Assembly: GCF_050699915.1 (NCBI RefSeq)
Contig: NZ_JBOHGA010000004.1
Span: forward strand, 7,969-71,968
Origin: Actinophytocola sp050699915
GTDB lineage: Bacteria; Actinomycetota; Actinomycetes; Mycobacteriales; Pseudonocardiaceae
Reading direction: 5' to 3'
DNA: 64,000 nucleotides
The notes under the pieces were generated by a model. The model was given only the letters and a program-made list of their open reading frames with translations. It did not search any database and was not told the origin of the DNA. The translations under genes were made by a program, and so were the position numbers. Of this stretch, positions 16,222-23,838 are shown in pieces (within the stretch, counting starts at the first letter, position 1; each line of letters starts with the position of its first letter).

Positions 16222-16295
16222 GACGACCCCTCGCAGGCTCGGTCTCGCCGCTCGCGGTCGCCCTGTATCGATGATTCGCTCGCAAGCTCGCTCAT
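16218..16295 (-). CDS. 25-aa SELASE mini-ORF bridging ATPase and permease genes
   Basis: ATG at 16295 overlaps the ATPase stop as ATGA, and the stop overlaps the permease GTG as GTGA. The product is MSELASESSIQG followed by DRERRDRACEGSS. A second copy of the same opening (VSELASEPTSQG) fills the gap between the two CNNM genes at 58699-58755 with the same double overlap. It may be a non-coding intergenic repeat that happens to be read, or a coupling cistron; a functional peptide is doubtful. Confidence 0.35.
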   Translation of the reverse strand: MSELASESSIQGDRERRDRACEGSS

Positions 16296-17857
16296 GCCTC
16301 TCCTCCCGCGTCTACCGCCAGCGCCGTACTTCCCTCGCCCATCGACGCGGCGAGCAGGTCGGCCTCGCCGGCGTGCCTGGTGTCCAGCTCGTGGACGGCG
16401 CGCCCGCCCGACAGCACCACGACCCGGTCGCACACCCCCACCAGCTCGGCCAGCTCCGAGGACGCCAGCAGCACGCCGATGCCCTGCTCGGCGGCCCGAC
16501 CGAGCAGCGCGTAGATCTCCGCCTTGGCGCCCACGTCCACGCCCCTGGTCGGCTCGTCGAGCAGCAGCAGCACCGGCTCGGTCAGCAGCATCCGGCCGAA
16601 CACGACCTTCTGCTGGTTGCCGCCGGACAGCGTGCCGACCGCGTCGGTGATCGAGCCGAGCTTCACCTTGAGCTCGTCGACTATGCGCCGGACCGCACCG
16701 GTCTCCCGGGCCCGCGGCACCACGCCGGCCGCGGCGATCCGGTCCACGATGGACAGCACGGTGTTGGCCAGCACCGAGTGGTCGATGGCCAGGCCGGCGA
16801 CGCGCCGGTCCTCCGGCACGAACGCGATGCCGAGCCCGAGCGCGTGGCGCGGGCTGCGCGGGCGCACCGGCTTGCCGCGGAACTCGATCGTGCCGTGGAC
16901 TCCGCCCCGGGTGCCGGCGCCGAAGAGGGTCTCGAGGAACTCGGTGCGTCCGGAGCCGAGCAGGCCGCCGACGCCGACGATCTCGCCGCGCCGCACGGTC
17001 ACCGAGATCCCGTTCGGCTCGCGGCGGCCCGGTCGTTCCCGGCGCGGCCGCAACGCGAGGTCGGTGACCCGCAGGATCTCCTCCCCCGGCTCGACGGTCC
17101 TGGTGCGGAACATGGCCTGGACCGGGCGGCCGACCATGGCCTCGGCCGCCTTCTCGGCGGTCAGCTCGCGGGCGTCGAAGCCGGCCACGACCGCGCCGTT
17201 GCGCAGCACGGTCGCCCGGTCGGCGATGCGCCCGATCTCGTCCATGCGGTGGGAGATGTAGACGATTCCGACGCCCGCCCGGCGCAGCTCGGAGATCACC
17301 GTGAACATCTGCTCGACCTCGACCGAGGACAGCGCCGACGTGGGCTCGTCCATGATCAGCACGGTGGCGTCCAGCGACAGCGCCTTGGCGATCGTGACCA
17401 GCTGCTGCTCGCCGGTGCGCAGCTCCCCCACCGGGCGGCGCGGGTCGAGGTCGATGCCGCAGCGCTCGAGCAGGTCTCGGGTAATCGAATTCATCCGCCG
17501 GCCGTCGACGGCGCCGAGGCGGGTCCGCAGCTCGCGGCCGAGAAAGATGTTGTCCGCGACCGACAGGCCGGGCACGAGGTCGAGCTCCTGGTGGATCATC
17601 GCGATGCCGGCGCGCTGCGCGTCGACCGGCGCGGCGAACCGGACGGGAGCGCCGGCGATGCGGACTTCCCCGTCGTGGTCGGTGACATCGCCCGACAGCA
17701 CTCGCATCAGCGTCGACTTGCCAGCCCCGTTCTCGCCGAGGAGGGCGTGCACCTCGCCCGCGCGCACGGTGAGGTCGATGTTCCGGCAGGCGCGCACGCC
17801 GCCGTACGACTTGCTGATGCCGATCATCTCGACCAGCGGGCTGACACCGTCGTCCAT
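16292..17857 (-). CDS. sugar ABC transporter ATPase with two ABC domains (RbsA-like)
   Basis: A 521-aa protein with duplicated nucleotide-binding domains. The N-terminal half has Walker A GENGAGKSTLMRVL, signature region LRTGEQQLVTIAKAL and Walker B VLIMDEPTSALSS. The C-terminal half has a degenerate P-loop (GVGGLLGSGRTEFLETL), signature LSGGNQQKVVFGRML and Walker B LLLLDEPTRGVD. This is the sugar-import (CUT2) arrangement. It is the first gene of the importer operon; its promoter and LacI operator lie directly upstream. The ATG is at 17857; no strong Shine-Dalgarno is seen beyond a GGCGAGGG. Confidence 0.93.
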   Translation of the reverse strand: MDDGVSPLVEMIGISKSYGGVRACRNIDLTVRAGEVHALLGENGAGKSTLMRVLSGDVTDHDGEVRIAGAPVRFAAPVDAQRAGIAMIHQELDLVPGLSVADNIFLGRELRTRLGAVDGRRMNSITRDLLERCGIDLDPRRPVGELRTGEQQLVTIAKALSLDATVLIMDEPTSALSSVEVEQMFTVISELRRAGVGIVYISHRMDEIGRIADRATVLRNGAVVAGFDARELTAEKAAEAMVGRPVQAMFRTRTVEPGEEILRVTDLALRPRRERPGRREPNGISVTVRRGEIVGVGGLLGSGRTEFLETLFGAGTRGGVHGTIEFRGKPVRPRSPRHALGLGIAFVPEDRRVAGLAIDHSVLANTVLSIVDRIAAAGVVPRARETGAVRRIVDELKVKLGSITDAVGTLSGGNQQKVVFGRMLLTEPVLLLLDEPTRGVDVGAKAEIYALLGRAAEQGIGVLLASSELAELVGVCDRVVVLSGGRAVHELDTRHAGEADLLAASMGEGSTALAVDAGGEA

Positions 17858-17886
17858 GCATCCCTCGCCGCCTGGAGCGGATCGAT

Positions 17887-17902
17887 GAGAAATCGATTAC
17901 TC
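17887..17902. promoter_or_regulatory. LacI-family operator upstream of the sugar importer operon
   Basis: GAGAAATCGATTACTC is a near-perfect palindrome around TCGA. In reverse orientation its core matches the operator at 12990-13005 at all but one position, and the identity extends outward into TCGAT on one flank. It sits 2 bp downstream of the importer -10 box, so repression by the LacI protein at 13085 is the simple reading. Confidence 0.8.
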
Positions 17903-17904
17903 AG

Positions 17905-17933
17905 ACGCTAGAGCTGCCGATTCGCGGTGTCAA
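17905..17933 (-). promoter_or_regulatory. sigma70-type promoter of the sugar importer operon
   Basis: On the minus strand TTGACA (17933-17928) and TAGCGT (17910-17905) are 17 bp apart, exactly as at the isomerase promoter, with the operator immediately downstream. Confidence 0.75.
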
Positions 17934-17988
17934 GAAGCTCTCTCCGTCGGTCGCGCACGAATGCGCACGATCGTGCTAACCTGGGCGC

Positions 17989-18573
17989 ATGCCCCCCTCG
18001 TTACGCAGCTCGCTCGCGCGTGCGGGCCTGCGCGTCGACTCGGACGAGTTCCTCGCGCTGGTCGAGGACGCCGCGCGCCAGCTGTCCCCGGTCGACCCCG
18101 ACCCCGCCGAGTACCTCACCGACTCGCAGCGCGCCGCGCTGACGGACGTCGGCCTGGACCTCGCGCCGCGCAAGGAGTCCGAGCGTGACCCGCGCGCCCG
18201 GACTGTGGCGCTGCAGGCGGTGCTGCGGGACACGGCGCTGAGCGTCGCCGGCGCGGCGGAGCGGATCAACGTCGACGCGAGCCGCGTCCGACACCGGCTC
18301 GCCGAGGGTCGACTGACGGGCTGGAAGGACCGCGGCGGCTGGCGGCTGCCCGTGTGGCAGTTCACCAACGACGGCGTGCTGCCCGGCCTGGAGCCGGTGC
18401 TCGAGGCGGCACCCGAGGATCAGCCGCCGCTGGTGGTGGCCGGGTTCATGACCACGCCCCAACAGGACCTGCGGACGGCCGGCGAGCCGACCAGCCCGAG
18501 GGACTGGCTGCTGGCCGGGGGCGAGCCGACCACCGTCGCCCGGCTGGTCGCCACGCTCGGCACCCCGGCCTGA
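17989..18573 (+). CDS. RES-toxin partner antitoxin (HTH plus MbcA/ParS-like C-terminus)
   Basis: A 194-aa protein. The middle (LSVAGAAERINVDASRVRHRLAEG, about residues 85-108) is an excisionase-type helix-turn-helix followed by GGWRLPVWQF. The C-terminus TSPRDWLLAGGEPTTVARLVATL closely follows the MbcA/ParS (DUF2384) toxin-binding pattern of a Pro-x-x-W-L helix and a GG turn. It is followed after 96 bp by a RES-domain gene, the usual antitoxin-first order. It should bind the toxin and autoregulate; no palindrome was clearly identified upstream. Confidence 0.7.
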   Translation: MPPSLRSSLARAGLRVDSDEFLALVEDAARQLSPVDPDPAEYLTDSQRAALTDVGLDLAPRKESERDPRARTVALQAVLRDTALSVAGAAERINVDASRVRHRLAEGRLTGWKDRGGWRLPVWQFTNDGVLPGLEPVLEAAPEDQPPLVVAGFMTTPQQDLRTAGEPTSPRDWLLAGGEPTTVARLVATLGTPA

Positions 18574-18669
18574 CACCGGGCACGCACCGAGCCGATTCGC
18601 TCACCCTGCGCACGCGCGCGGCGTAGGCTGGGCCGTCCGACCGCCGGCGACCAGGAGACACATCGACGA

Positions 18670-19320
18670 ATGTCACGGCTCCCCCAGCCGCCGGCCCCTG
18701 CTGCGCTGAAGTCCTTGCTCCGCCCGCACGAGGATGTCGTGGCGGTGCACTCCGGCACCCGACTGGTCCGCGTGTTCGCCGCCGGCGGCAGACACCACCA
18801 GCGGTGGAACACCTTCCGCAGGAGCGGACCGCTCCCCCACGCCCGGTTCGACCCGCACCCGCCCGGACCCGGCGGCGGGGCGGTCGACTCGGAGCTGGGA
18901 GTGCTGTACTTCGGGCTGTCGGCTCGCACGAGCGTCGCCGAGGTCTACCAGCAGACGTCCATTGTGGACAGAACCACTCGCCGCCCGCACCTGGTCGTCT
19001 TCCAGCCGCGGCGCACGCTCCGGCTGCTCGACCTGACCGGGCTCTGGCCGACCCGCGCCGGCGCGTCGCAGGAGATCAGCAGCGGACAGAAGGACGTCAC
19101 GCAGGCCTGGGCGCGGGCGATCCACACGGCGTTCCCCGACCTGGACGGACTCTGGTACCGCTCGTCGATGGACTCCGGCGACCCGGCGGTCTGCCTGTGG
19201 GACGAGCCCGCGGCCGACGCGCTGCCGGCGACCCCGGACGTGCTGCTCCCCCTCGACTACCCCGGCCTCGACCTGCCGTTGTCACGACTTTGTGAAGCCC
19301 TGAACTACACCTTGCTGTAG
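18670..19320 (+). CDS. RES family NAD+ phosphorylase-type toxin
   Basis: A 216-aa RES-domain protein. LVRVFAAGGRHHQRWNTF with its Arg, GVLYFGLSARTSVAEVYQQ carrying the family Tyr and Glu, and DLDGLWYRSSMDSGDPAVCLWDEP with the conserved Tyr-x-Ser are the active-site signature of RES toxins, which deplete NAD+ in characterised members (MbcT). It pairs with the antitoxin gene upstream. The usual Arg-Tyr-Glu-Ser set appears intact, so it may be active. The ATG at 18670 is 9 nt after an AGGAGA. Confidence 0.82.
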   Translation: MSRLPQPPAPAALKSLLRPHEDVVAVHSGTRLVRVFAAGGRHHQRWNTFRRSGPLPHARFDPHPPGPGGGAVDSELGVLYFGLSARTSVAEVYQQTSIVDRTTRRPHLVVFQPRRTLRLLDLTGLWPTRAGASQEISSGQKDVTQAWARAIHTAFPDLDGLWYRSSMDSGDPAVCLWDEPAADALPATPDVLLPLDYPGLDLPLSRLCEALNYTLL

Positions 19321-19326
19321 CTCGTG

Positions 19327-19375
19327 GATCGGGTAGGGGATTCCCCACCGGGAAACCGGGGGTCTCCCCGATGCC
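19327..19375 (+). other. GC-rich structured segment downstream of the RES gene
   Basis: ATCGGG and CCCGAT can pair around two internal hairpins, GGGGATTCCCC and CCGG-GAAA-CCGG. It follows the toxin stop by a few bases and precedes a small gene. It is most simply a terminator for the toxin operon; no riboswitch consensus was recognised. Confidence 0.35.
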
Positions 19376-19460
19376 CCCACAGCCCAAACCTCCTTAGCGT
19401 CAGTGACGAAAGGTTGGTGAGCGGCATCACATCACCGAAGACGACAGCGAGAGGCCCACC

Positions 19461-19664
19461 ATGAACACCCCCGAGCACGAGAAGAGACCCCGCGTCTGGC
19501 TGGTCGGCACCACGCCGGACCCCGCCGACCTGCCGACCGTCCGCGACAATCGGATGCGCACCTGGCAGCCCGGCGACGACGGCCGGTACCACTCCGCGGA
19601 CGGCTGGCACCACGCCACGTGGACCGAGCTGCACTCGAGCTACGACCTGGTCGAGGTGGCCTGA
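19461..19664 (+). CDS. small hypothetical protein
   Basis: A 67-aa protein, MNTPEHEKRPRVWLVGTTPD through a Trp/His-rich centre (YHSADGWHHATWTELHSSY). There is no signal peptide or membrane segment. Codon use has high third-position GC, and a GAGAGG lies ahead of the ATG. No family is recognised; the regular WQPGDDGRYHSADG wording looks like a small folded domain. It overlaps the end of the convergent terC-like gene by 25 nt. Confidence 0.5.
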   Translation: MNTPEHEKRPRVWLVGTTPDPADLPTVRDNRMRTWQPGDDGRYHSADGWHHATWTELHSSYDLVEVA

Positions 19665-20689
19665 TCCGATGCGGAGCCGTTGCCCGACTCGTCCGACGCA
19701 CTCGACGCCGCTTCGCGGCGGTCCACGTGACGGGTCCTGAGCAGGCTCGCCACCGCGGTGATCACCAGCACGCCCACGATCACCGTCAGGGACACCGCGA
19801 TGTTCACCGTCGGCACGTTCAGCGGCTGGCCGCCGTTGATGAACGGCAGCGCGTTGGTGTGCAGCGCCTCGAGGACCATCTTGACCCCGATGAAGGCCAG
19901 GATGACCGCCAGTCCGATCGACAGGTACACCAGCCGCTTGAGTAGCCCGCCGAGCAGGAAGTACAGCTGCCGCAGGCCCATCAGCGCGAACGCGTTGGCG
20001 GCGAAGACCAGGAACGGCTCCTTCGTGAGGCCGAAGATCGCCGGGATCGAGTCGACCGCGAACATCAGGTCCGCCGAGCCGATCGCGATCATCACGATGA
20101 ACAGTGGTGTGGCGAAGCGCTTGCCGTCGATCCGGGTGAAGACCTTGTTGCCGTGATAGTCGTCGGTCACCGGGAACAGCTTCCTGGCCCACTTGGTGAT
20201 CCGGTTCTCCTCGTACTCCTCGTCCTCGCTCCCCAGGTTCGACCTGGACAGCTTCACGGCGGTGTAGACGAGGAACACGCCGAACACGTAGAACACCCAG
20301 CTGAACTGGGAGATCGCCGCGGCGCCGACCGCGATGAAGATGCCGCGCAGGATCAGCGCGAGCACGATGCCGACGAGCAGCACCTCGTGCTGGTGGATCG
20401 CCGGCACCGAGAACGCCGACATGATCACCAAGAAGATGAACAGGTTGTCGACCGACAGTGAGTACTCGGTGATGTAGCCCGCGAAGTACTCGCCGGCCGA
20501 GGTGCCGTCGGCGAACATCCAGATGCCGGCGCCGAACAGCACCGCCACCGCGACGTAGAAGACCACCCAGCGGGCGGCCTCACCGATGGTGACCTCGTGC
20601 GGTTTGCGATCGACGATCACCAGGTCGATGGCGAGCAGCACGATCAGGCCCCCGACGGTGGCGAGCCAGACCCACAGGGGAACGTTCAT
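19640..20689 (-). CDS. TerC family integral membrane protein
   Basis: A 349-aa TerC protein with about 9 membrane helices. The acidic, metal-binding segments characteristic of the family are present: EYSLSVDNLFIFLVIMSAF (about residues 76-94) and SADLMFAVDSIPAIFGL (about residues 205-221). TerC proteins have been linked to tellurite resistance and, more recently, manganese export. A soluble acidic loop (SEDEEYEENRITKW) separates the two halves. The Shine-Dalgarno GGAGG is enclosed in a perfect hairpin just before the ATG, implying control of translation. It is divergent from the hydrolase-ABC fusion. Confidence 0.93.
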   Translation of the reverse strand: MNVPLWVWLATVGGLIVLLAIDLVIVDRKPHEVTIGEAARWVVFYVAVAVLFGAGIWMFADGTSAGEYFAGYITEYSLSVDNLFIFLVIMSAFSVPAIHQHEVLLVGIVLALILRGIFIAVGAAAISQFSWVFYVFGVFLVYTAVKLSRSNLGSEDEEYEENRITKWARKLFPVTDDYHGNKVFTRIDGKRFATPLFIVMIAIGSADLMFAVDSIPAIFGLTKEPFLVFAANAFALMGLRQLYFLLGGLLKRLVYLSIGLAVILAFIGVKMVLEALHTNALPFINGGQPLNVPTVNIAVSLTVIVGVLVITAVASLLRTRHVDRREAASSASDESGNGSASDQATSTRS

Positions 20690-20696
20690 TCAGGGA

Positions 20697-20731
20697 ACCT
20701 CCGGTCCGAACACACAGGTGTGACCGGAGGT
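20697..20731 (-). promoter_or_regulatory. hairpin sequestering the terC Shine-Dalgarno
   Basis: In the terC 5' leader, ACCTCCGGTC and GACCGGAGGT form a perfect 10-bp stem around a 15-nt loop, within which ACAC/GTGT can extend pairing. The 3' arm contains the GGAGG that lies 8 nt before the ATG. A second hairpin, GCCGGT/ACCGGC (20739-20756), stands just upstream. The arrangement suggests a translational switch, but no known riboswitch consensus (including yybP-ykoY) was recognised. Confidence 0.55.
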
Positions 20732-20976
20732 CTCTTCCGCCGGTACGGGAACCGGCCGCCGGCGCCGGGATCCGCGCTGGGCGATCCGTGCTGACGACGT
20801 CGGCGCGAAGGAATACTCCCCTCCACTGCCTGCCATTCTCCCGTGCCGCTCCGGATCGCACCAGTCCAGGTGGTCCGAACGGGCGATGGCGTTGGTCACA
20901 TCCGGATGAATCGGGCATTTCGGACTTCTCCGGAGGCTCTCAGCTACTCTCAGGAAACGTCGCATACGGTTTCCGT

Positions 20977-23838
20977 GTGGCCCGACTTTTCCGCTCTCAC
21001 CTGCGCCGGATCCTGGTCGCGCTGGCCGTCGTCATCGTCGCCGCGGCCGGCGTGGTCTGGCTCAACAGCGCCGACGACCCACCCGCCGTGCGCACCCGGG
21101 AGGAGACCCTGGCCGGGGCCGGCGAGGGCACCCGGCTCGACTCGACGCTGTACCTGCCGGAGCGCACGCCCGCGCCGGCGATCATCGTCGCGCACGGGTT
21201 CGGCGGCAACAAGCAGAGCGTCGACGGGGACGCGCGAGAGCTCGCGCAGCGCGGGTTCGTGGTGCTCACCTACTCCGCGCGGGGGTTCGGCCGCAGCTCC
21301 GGGCAGATCGCGCTGAACTCCCGCGACGCCGAGGTGGCGGACGCGAGTGAGCTGGTCAGCTGGCTCGGCACGCGGTCCGAGGTGGTGCAGGACGGACCGG
21401 ACGACCCGCGCGTCGGCGTCACCGGCGGCTCCTACGGCGGCGCGCTGTCGCTGCTGCTCGCGGGCACCGACAAGCGGGTCGACGCGCTCGCCCCGGCGAT
21501 CACCTACAACGACCTGAGCCAGGCCCTGCTGCCGAACTCGGCCACGCCGGGCGCGACGCCGGCCACTCCCGCAGCCAACGCGTTCGCCGAGAACGGCGTG
21601 TTCAAGCGGTCCTGGGCAGGCATCTTCTTCGCGGCCGGCATGGGCGGCGCGGGCCTCGCCGACCCGTCGACCGACGCCATCGAGCCGGGCAACGAGGACG
21701 ACGACGCGGAGGCCCCGGCCAACACCGGCGGCGCGCCCACCGAGGCACCGCCGTCGGGCGGCGGCCCGTCCGGTGGCGGTGCCCCGCTCGACACCGGCAA
21801 CCCGTGCGGCAAGTTCCGCCAGGACTTCTGCCTCGCCTACGCCGAGGTCGCCACGACCGGGCGGGCCAGCCAACAGACCGTGGACCTGCTCCGCTCGGTG
21901 TCACCGGTGTCGGTGGCCGGCGAGATCACCCAGCCGACACTGCTCGTCCAGGGCGAGCAGGACACGCTGTTCGGGCTCGACCAGGCCGACGCCACGGCGC
22001 GGCAGATCAGCGAGGCGGGCGGCGAGGTCAAGGTCGTCTGGTACACCGGCGGCCACGACGGCGGGCGGCCCGGGCCGGAGCTGCGCGCCGAGATGGCCGA
22101 CTGGTTCGACTTCCACCTGCGCGACCGCGGCGCCGACCCGGGCACCGGGCTCGAGTACGCCGTGCAGGGCGCGCTGCGGGTGCAGGGCGCGCCGTCGGTG
22201 CGCACGGTGTCGACGGACGTCTACCCGGGCCTCGACGGCACGAACACGAACCGACGGCCGGTGCGGATCTACGGGCCGGAGCAGACGATCGTCAACCCGC
22301 CGGGCGGCAACCCGGCCGCGGTCAGCAGCATGCCGGGGCTCGGCGCGATCATCGGCAGCTCGTCGCGGCTCGCGGGGCGGGTGTCGATCGACCTGCCGGG
22401 CCAGTCCGCGCGGTTCACCAGCCGACCGCTGACCTCGCAGCTGCTGATCGCCGGGTCGAGCACGGTCCGGCTGCGGGTGTCGACGGTGCCGGGCGCACCC
22501 GTGCCCGAGGGCGGCGCGGTGCTGTTCGCGAAGTTGTACGACGTCGGCTCGGACGGGGCGCGGCTGCTGCCCGGCTCGGCCGTCTCGCCGCTGCGGATCC
22601 CGGCACTGCCGGCCGACGGACGGCCGGCAGAGGTGACGGTCACGCTGCCGGGCATCGTCCGTCCAATCGAGACGGACCGGCGGATCGAGCTCGTCGTCAG
22701 CACCACCGACCAGGCGTACGCGACGCCGACGCAGGCCGCCGCGTACCGGGTGTCGGTGGCGTCGACCGCGACGGTCGACGCGCCGGTCGTGTCGGGCACC
22801 CGCTCGGGCACCGGCCCGCCGACGAGTCCGCTGCTGGGGATCGCGGTGGTGCTGGGCATCTGCGTGCTGGCCGGCATCTGGGGCGCGCTGCGGCGACGCC
22901 GGTCGGTCGACTCGGACCCCGCCCTCGTGGACGTGCCGCTGGTGATCGAGAACCTGTCGAAGCGCTACCCGGGCGGAGTGACGGCGGTCGACGACCTGTC
23001 CTTCCGGGTCGAGCGCGGACAGGTGCTCGGACTGCTCGGCCCCAACGGTGCCGGCAAGACGACGTCCCTGCGCATGCTGATGGGGTTGATCAAGGCGACA
23101 GGCGGCAGCATCCGGGTGTTCGGCCACCGGATCTACTCGGGCGCGCCGGTGCTGTCCCGGATCGGCTCGTTCGTCGAGGGCGCCGGGTTCCTGCCGCACC
23201 TGTCCGGGCGCGCGAACCTGGAGCTGTACTGGGCGGCGACCGGGCGGCCGACCGAGAAGGCGCACTTCTCGGAGGCGCTGGAGATCGCCGGGCTGGGCGA
23301 CGCGGTGGACAGGCGGGTGCGCACCTACAGCCAGGGCATGCGGCAGCGGCTGGCGATCGCGCAGTCGATGCTCGGGCTGCCGGACCTGCTGGTGCTCGAC
23401 GAGCCGACCAACGGGCTCGACCCGCCGCAGATCCACCAGATGCGCGAGGTGCTGCGCCGCTACGCCGCCGCGGGCCGGACGGTGCTGGTGTCCTCGCACC
23501 TGCTGGCGGAGGTCGAGCAGACCTGTGACCACGTGGTCGTCATGCACCACGGCCGCCTCGTCGCGGCCGGCCCGGTGGACGAGATCGTGGGCGGCGCCGG
23601 CGAGGCCACATTCCGGGTCGACCAGCCGACGGAGGCCGCGGAGGTGCTGCGGTCGGTGGACGGCGTGGACGATGTCGTGGTCGATGGTCCGCTGGTGCAC
23701 GCGGACCTGGACGGCCTGCCGCGCGCGGAGGCCCTGGCGACCCTGGTCCGGGCCGGCGTCGCGGTCGAGCAGGCCGGTCCCCGCCGCCGCCTGGAAGACG
23801 CCTTCCTGCAACTGGTGGGAGAGGAGTCCTCCCGATGA
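20977..23838 (+). CDS. membrane alpha/beta hydrolase fused to ABC transporter ATPase
   Basis: A 953-aa two-function protein. Residues 11-30 are a signal anchor. Residues 45-400 are an S15/CocE-type alpha/beta hydrolase with nucleophile Ser in TGGSYGGALS (about 152), Asp in GEQDTLFG and His in YTGGHDGGRPG (about 359), interrupted by a Gly/Pro-rich insert. A C-terminal jelly-roll-like region follows to about 610, a second membrane span at about 618-640 (LLGIAVVLGICVLAGIW), then a complete ABC ATPase: GLLGPNGAGKTTSLRML, YSQGMRQRLAIAQ and LLVLDEPTNGLD. The hydrolase would face outward and the ATPase inward. It overlaps the permease gene by ATGA. The GTG start lacks a clear Shine-Dalgarno. Confidence 0.85.
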   Translation: MARLFRSHLRRILVALAVVIVAAAGVVWLNSADDPPAVRTREETLAGAGEGTRLDSTLYLPERTPAPAIIVAHGFGGNKQSVDGDARELAQRGFVVLTYSARGFGRSSGQIALNSRDAEVADASELVSWLGTRSEVVQDGPDDPRVGVTGGSYGGALSLLLAGTDKRVDALAPAITYNDLSQALLPNSATPGATPATPAANAFAENGVFKRSWAGIFFAAGMGGAGLADPSTDAIEPGNEDDDAEAPANTGGAPTEAPPSGGGPSGGGAPLDTGNPCGKFRQDFCLAYAEVATTGRASQQTVDLLRSVSPVSVAGEITQPTLLVQGEQDTLFGLDQADATARQISEAGGEVKVVWYTGGHDGGRPGPELRAEMADWFDFHLRDRGADPGTGLEYAVQGALRVQGAPSVRTVSTDVYPGLDGTNTNRRPVRIYGPEQTIVNPPGGNPAAVSSMPGLGAIIGSSSRLAGRVSIDLPGQSARFTSRPLTSQLLIAGSSTVRLRVSTVPGAPVPEGGAVLFAKLYDVGSDGARLLPGSAVSPLRIPALPADGRPAEVTVTLPGIVRPIETDRRIELVVSTTDQAYATPTQAAAYRVSVASTATVDAPVVSGTRSGTGPPTSPLLGIAVVLGICVLAGIWGALRRRRSVDSDPALVDVPLVIENLSKRYPGGVTAVDDLSFRVERGQVLGLLGPNGAGKTTSLRMLMGLIKATGGSIRVFGHRIYSGAPVLSRIGSFVEGAGFLPHLSGRANLELYWAATGRPTEKAHFSEALEIAGLGDAVDRRVRTYSQGMRQRLAIAQSMLGLPDLLVLDEPTNGLDPPQIHQMREVLRRYAAAGRTVLVSSHLLAEVEQTCDHVVVMHHGRLVAAGPVDEIVGGAGEATFRVDQPTEAAEVLRSVDGVDDVVVDGPLVHADLDGLPRAEALATLVRAGVAVEQAGPRRRLEDAFLQLVGEESSR

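Noticed and set aside
19321..19460. GEMM-type or other riboswitch before the 67-aa gene
   Set aside because: The segment folds, but no class-specific conserved sequence is present; a terminator for the RES gene is the simpler explanation.
20690..20800. yybP-ykoY Mn2+ riboswitch before terC
   Set aside because: The conserved loop sequences of that class are not recognisable; only an SD-sequestering hairpin is clear.
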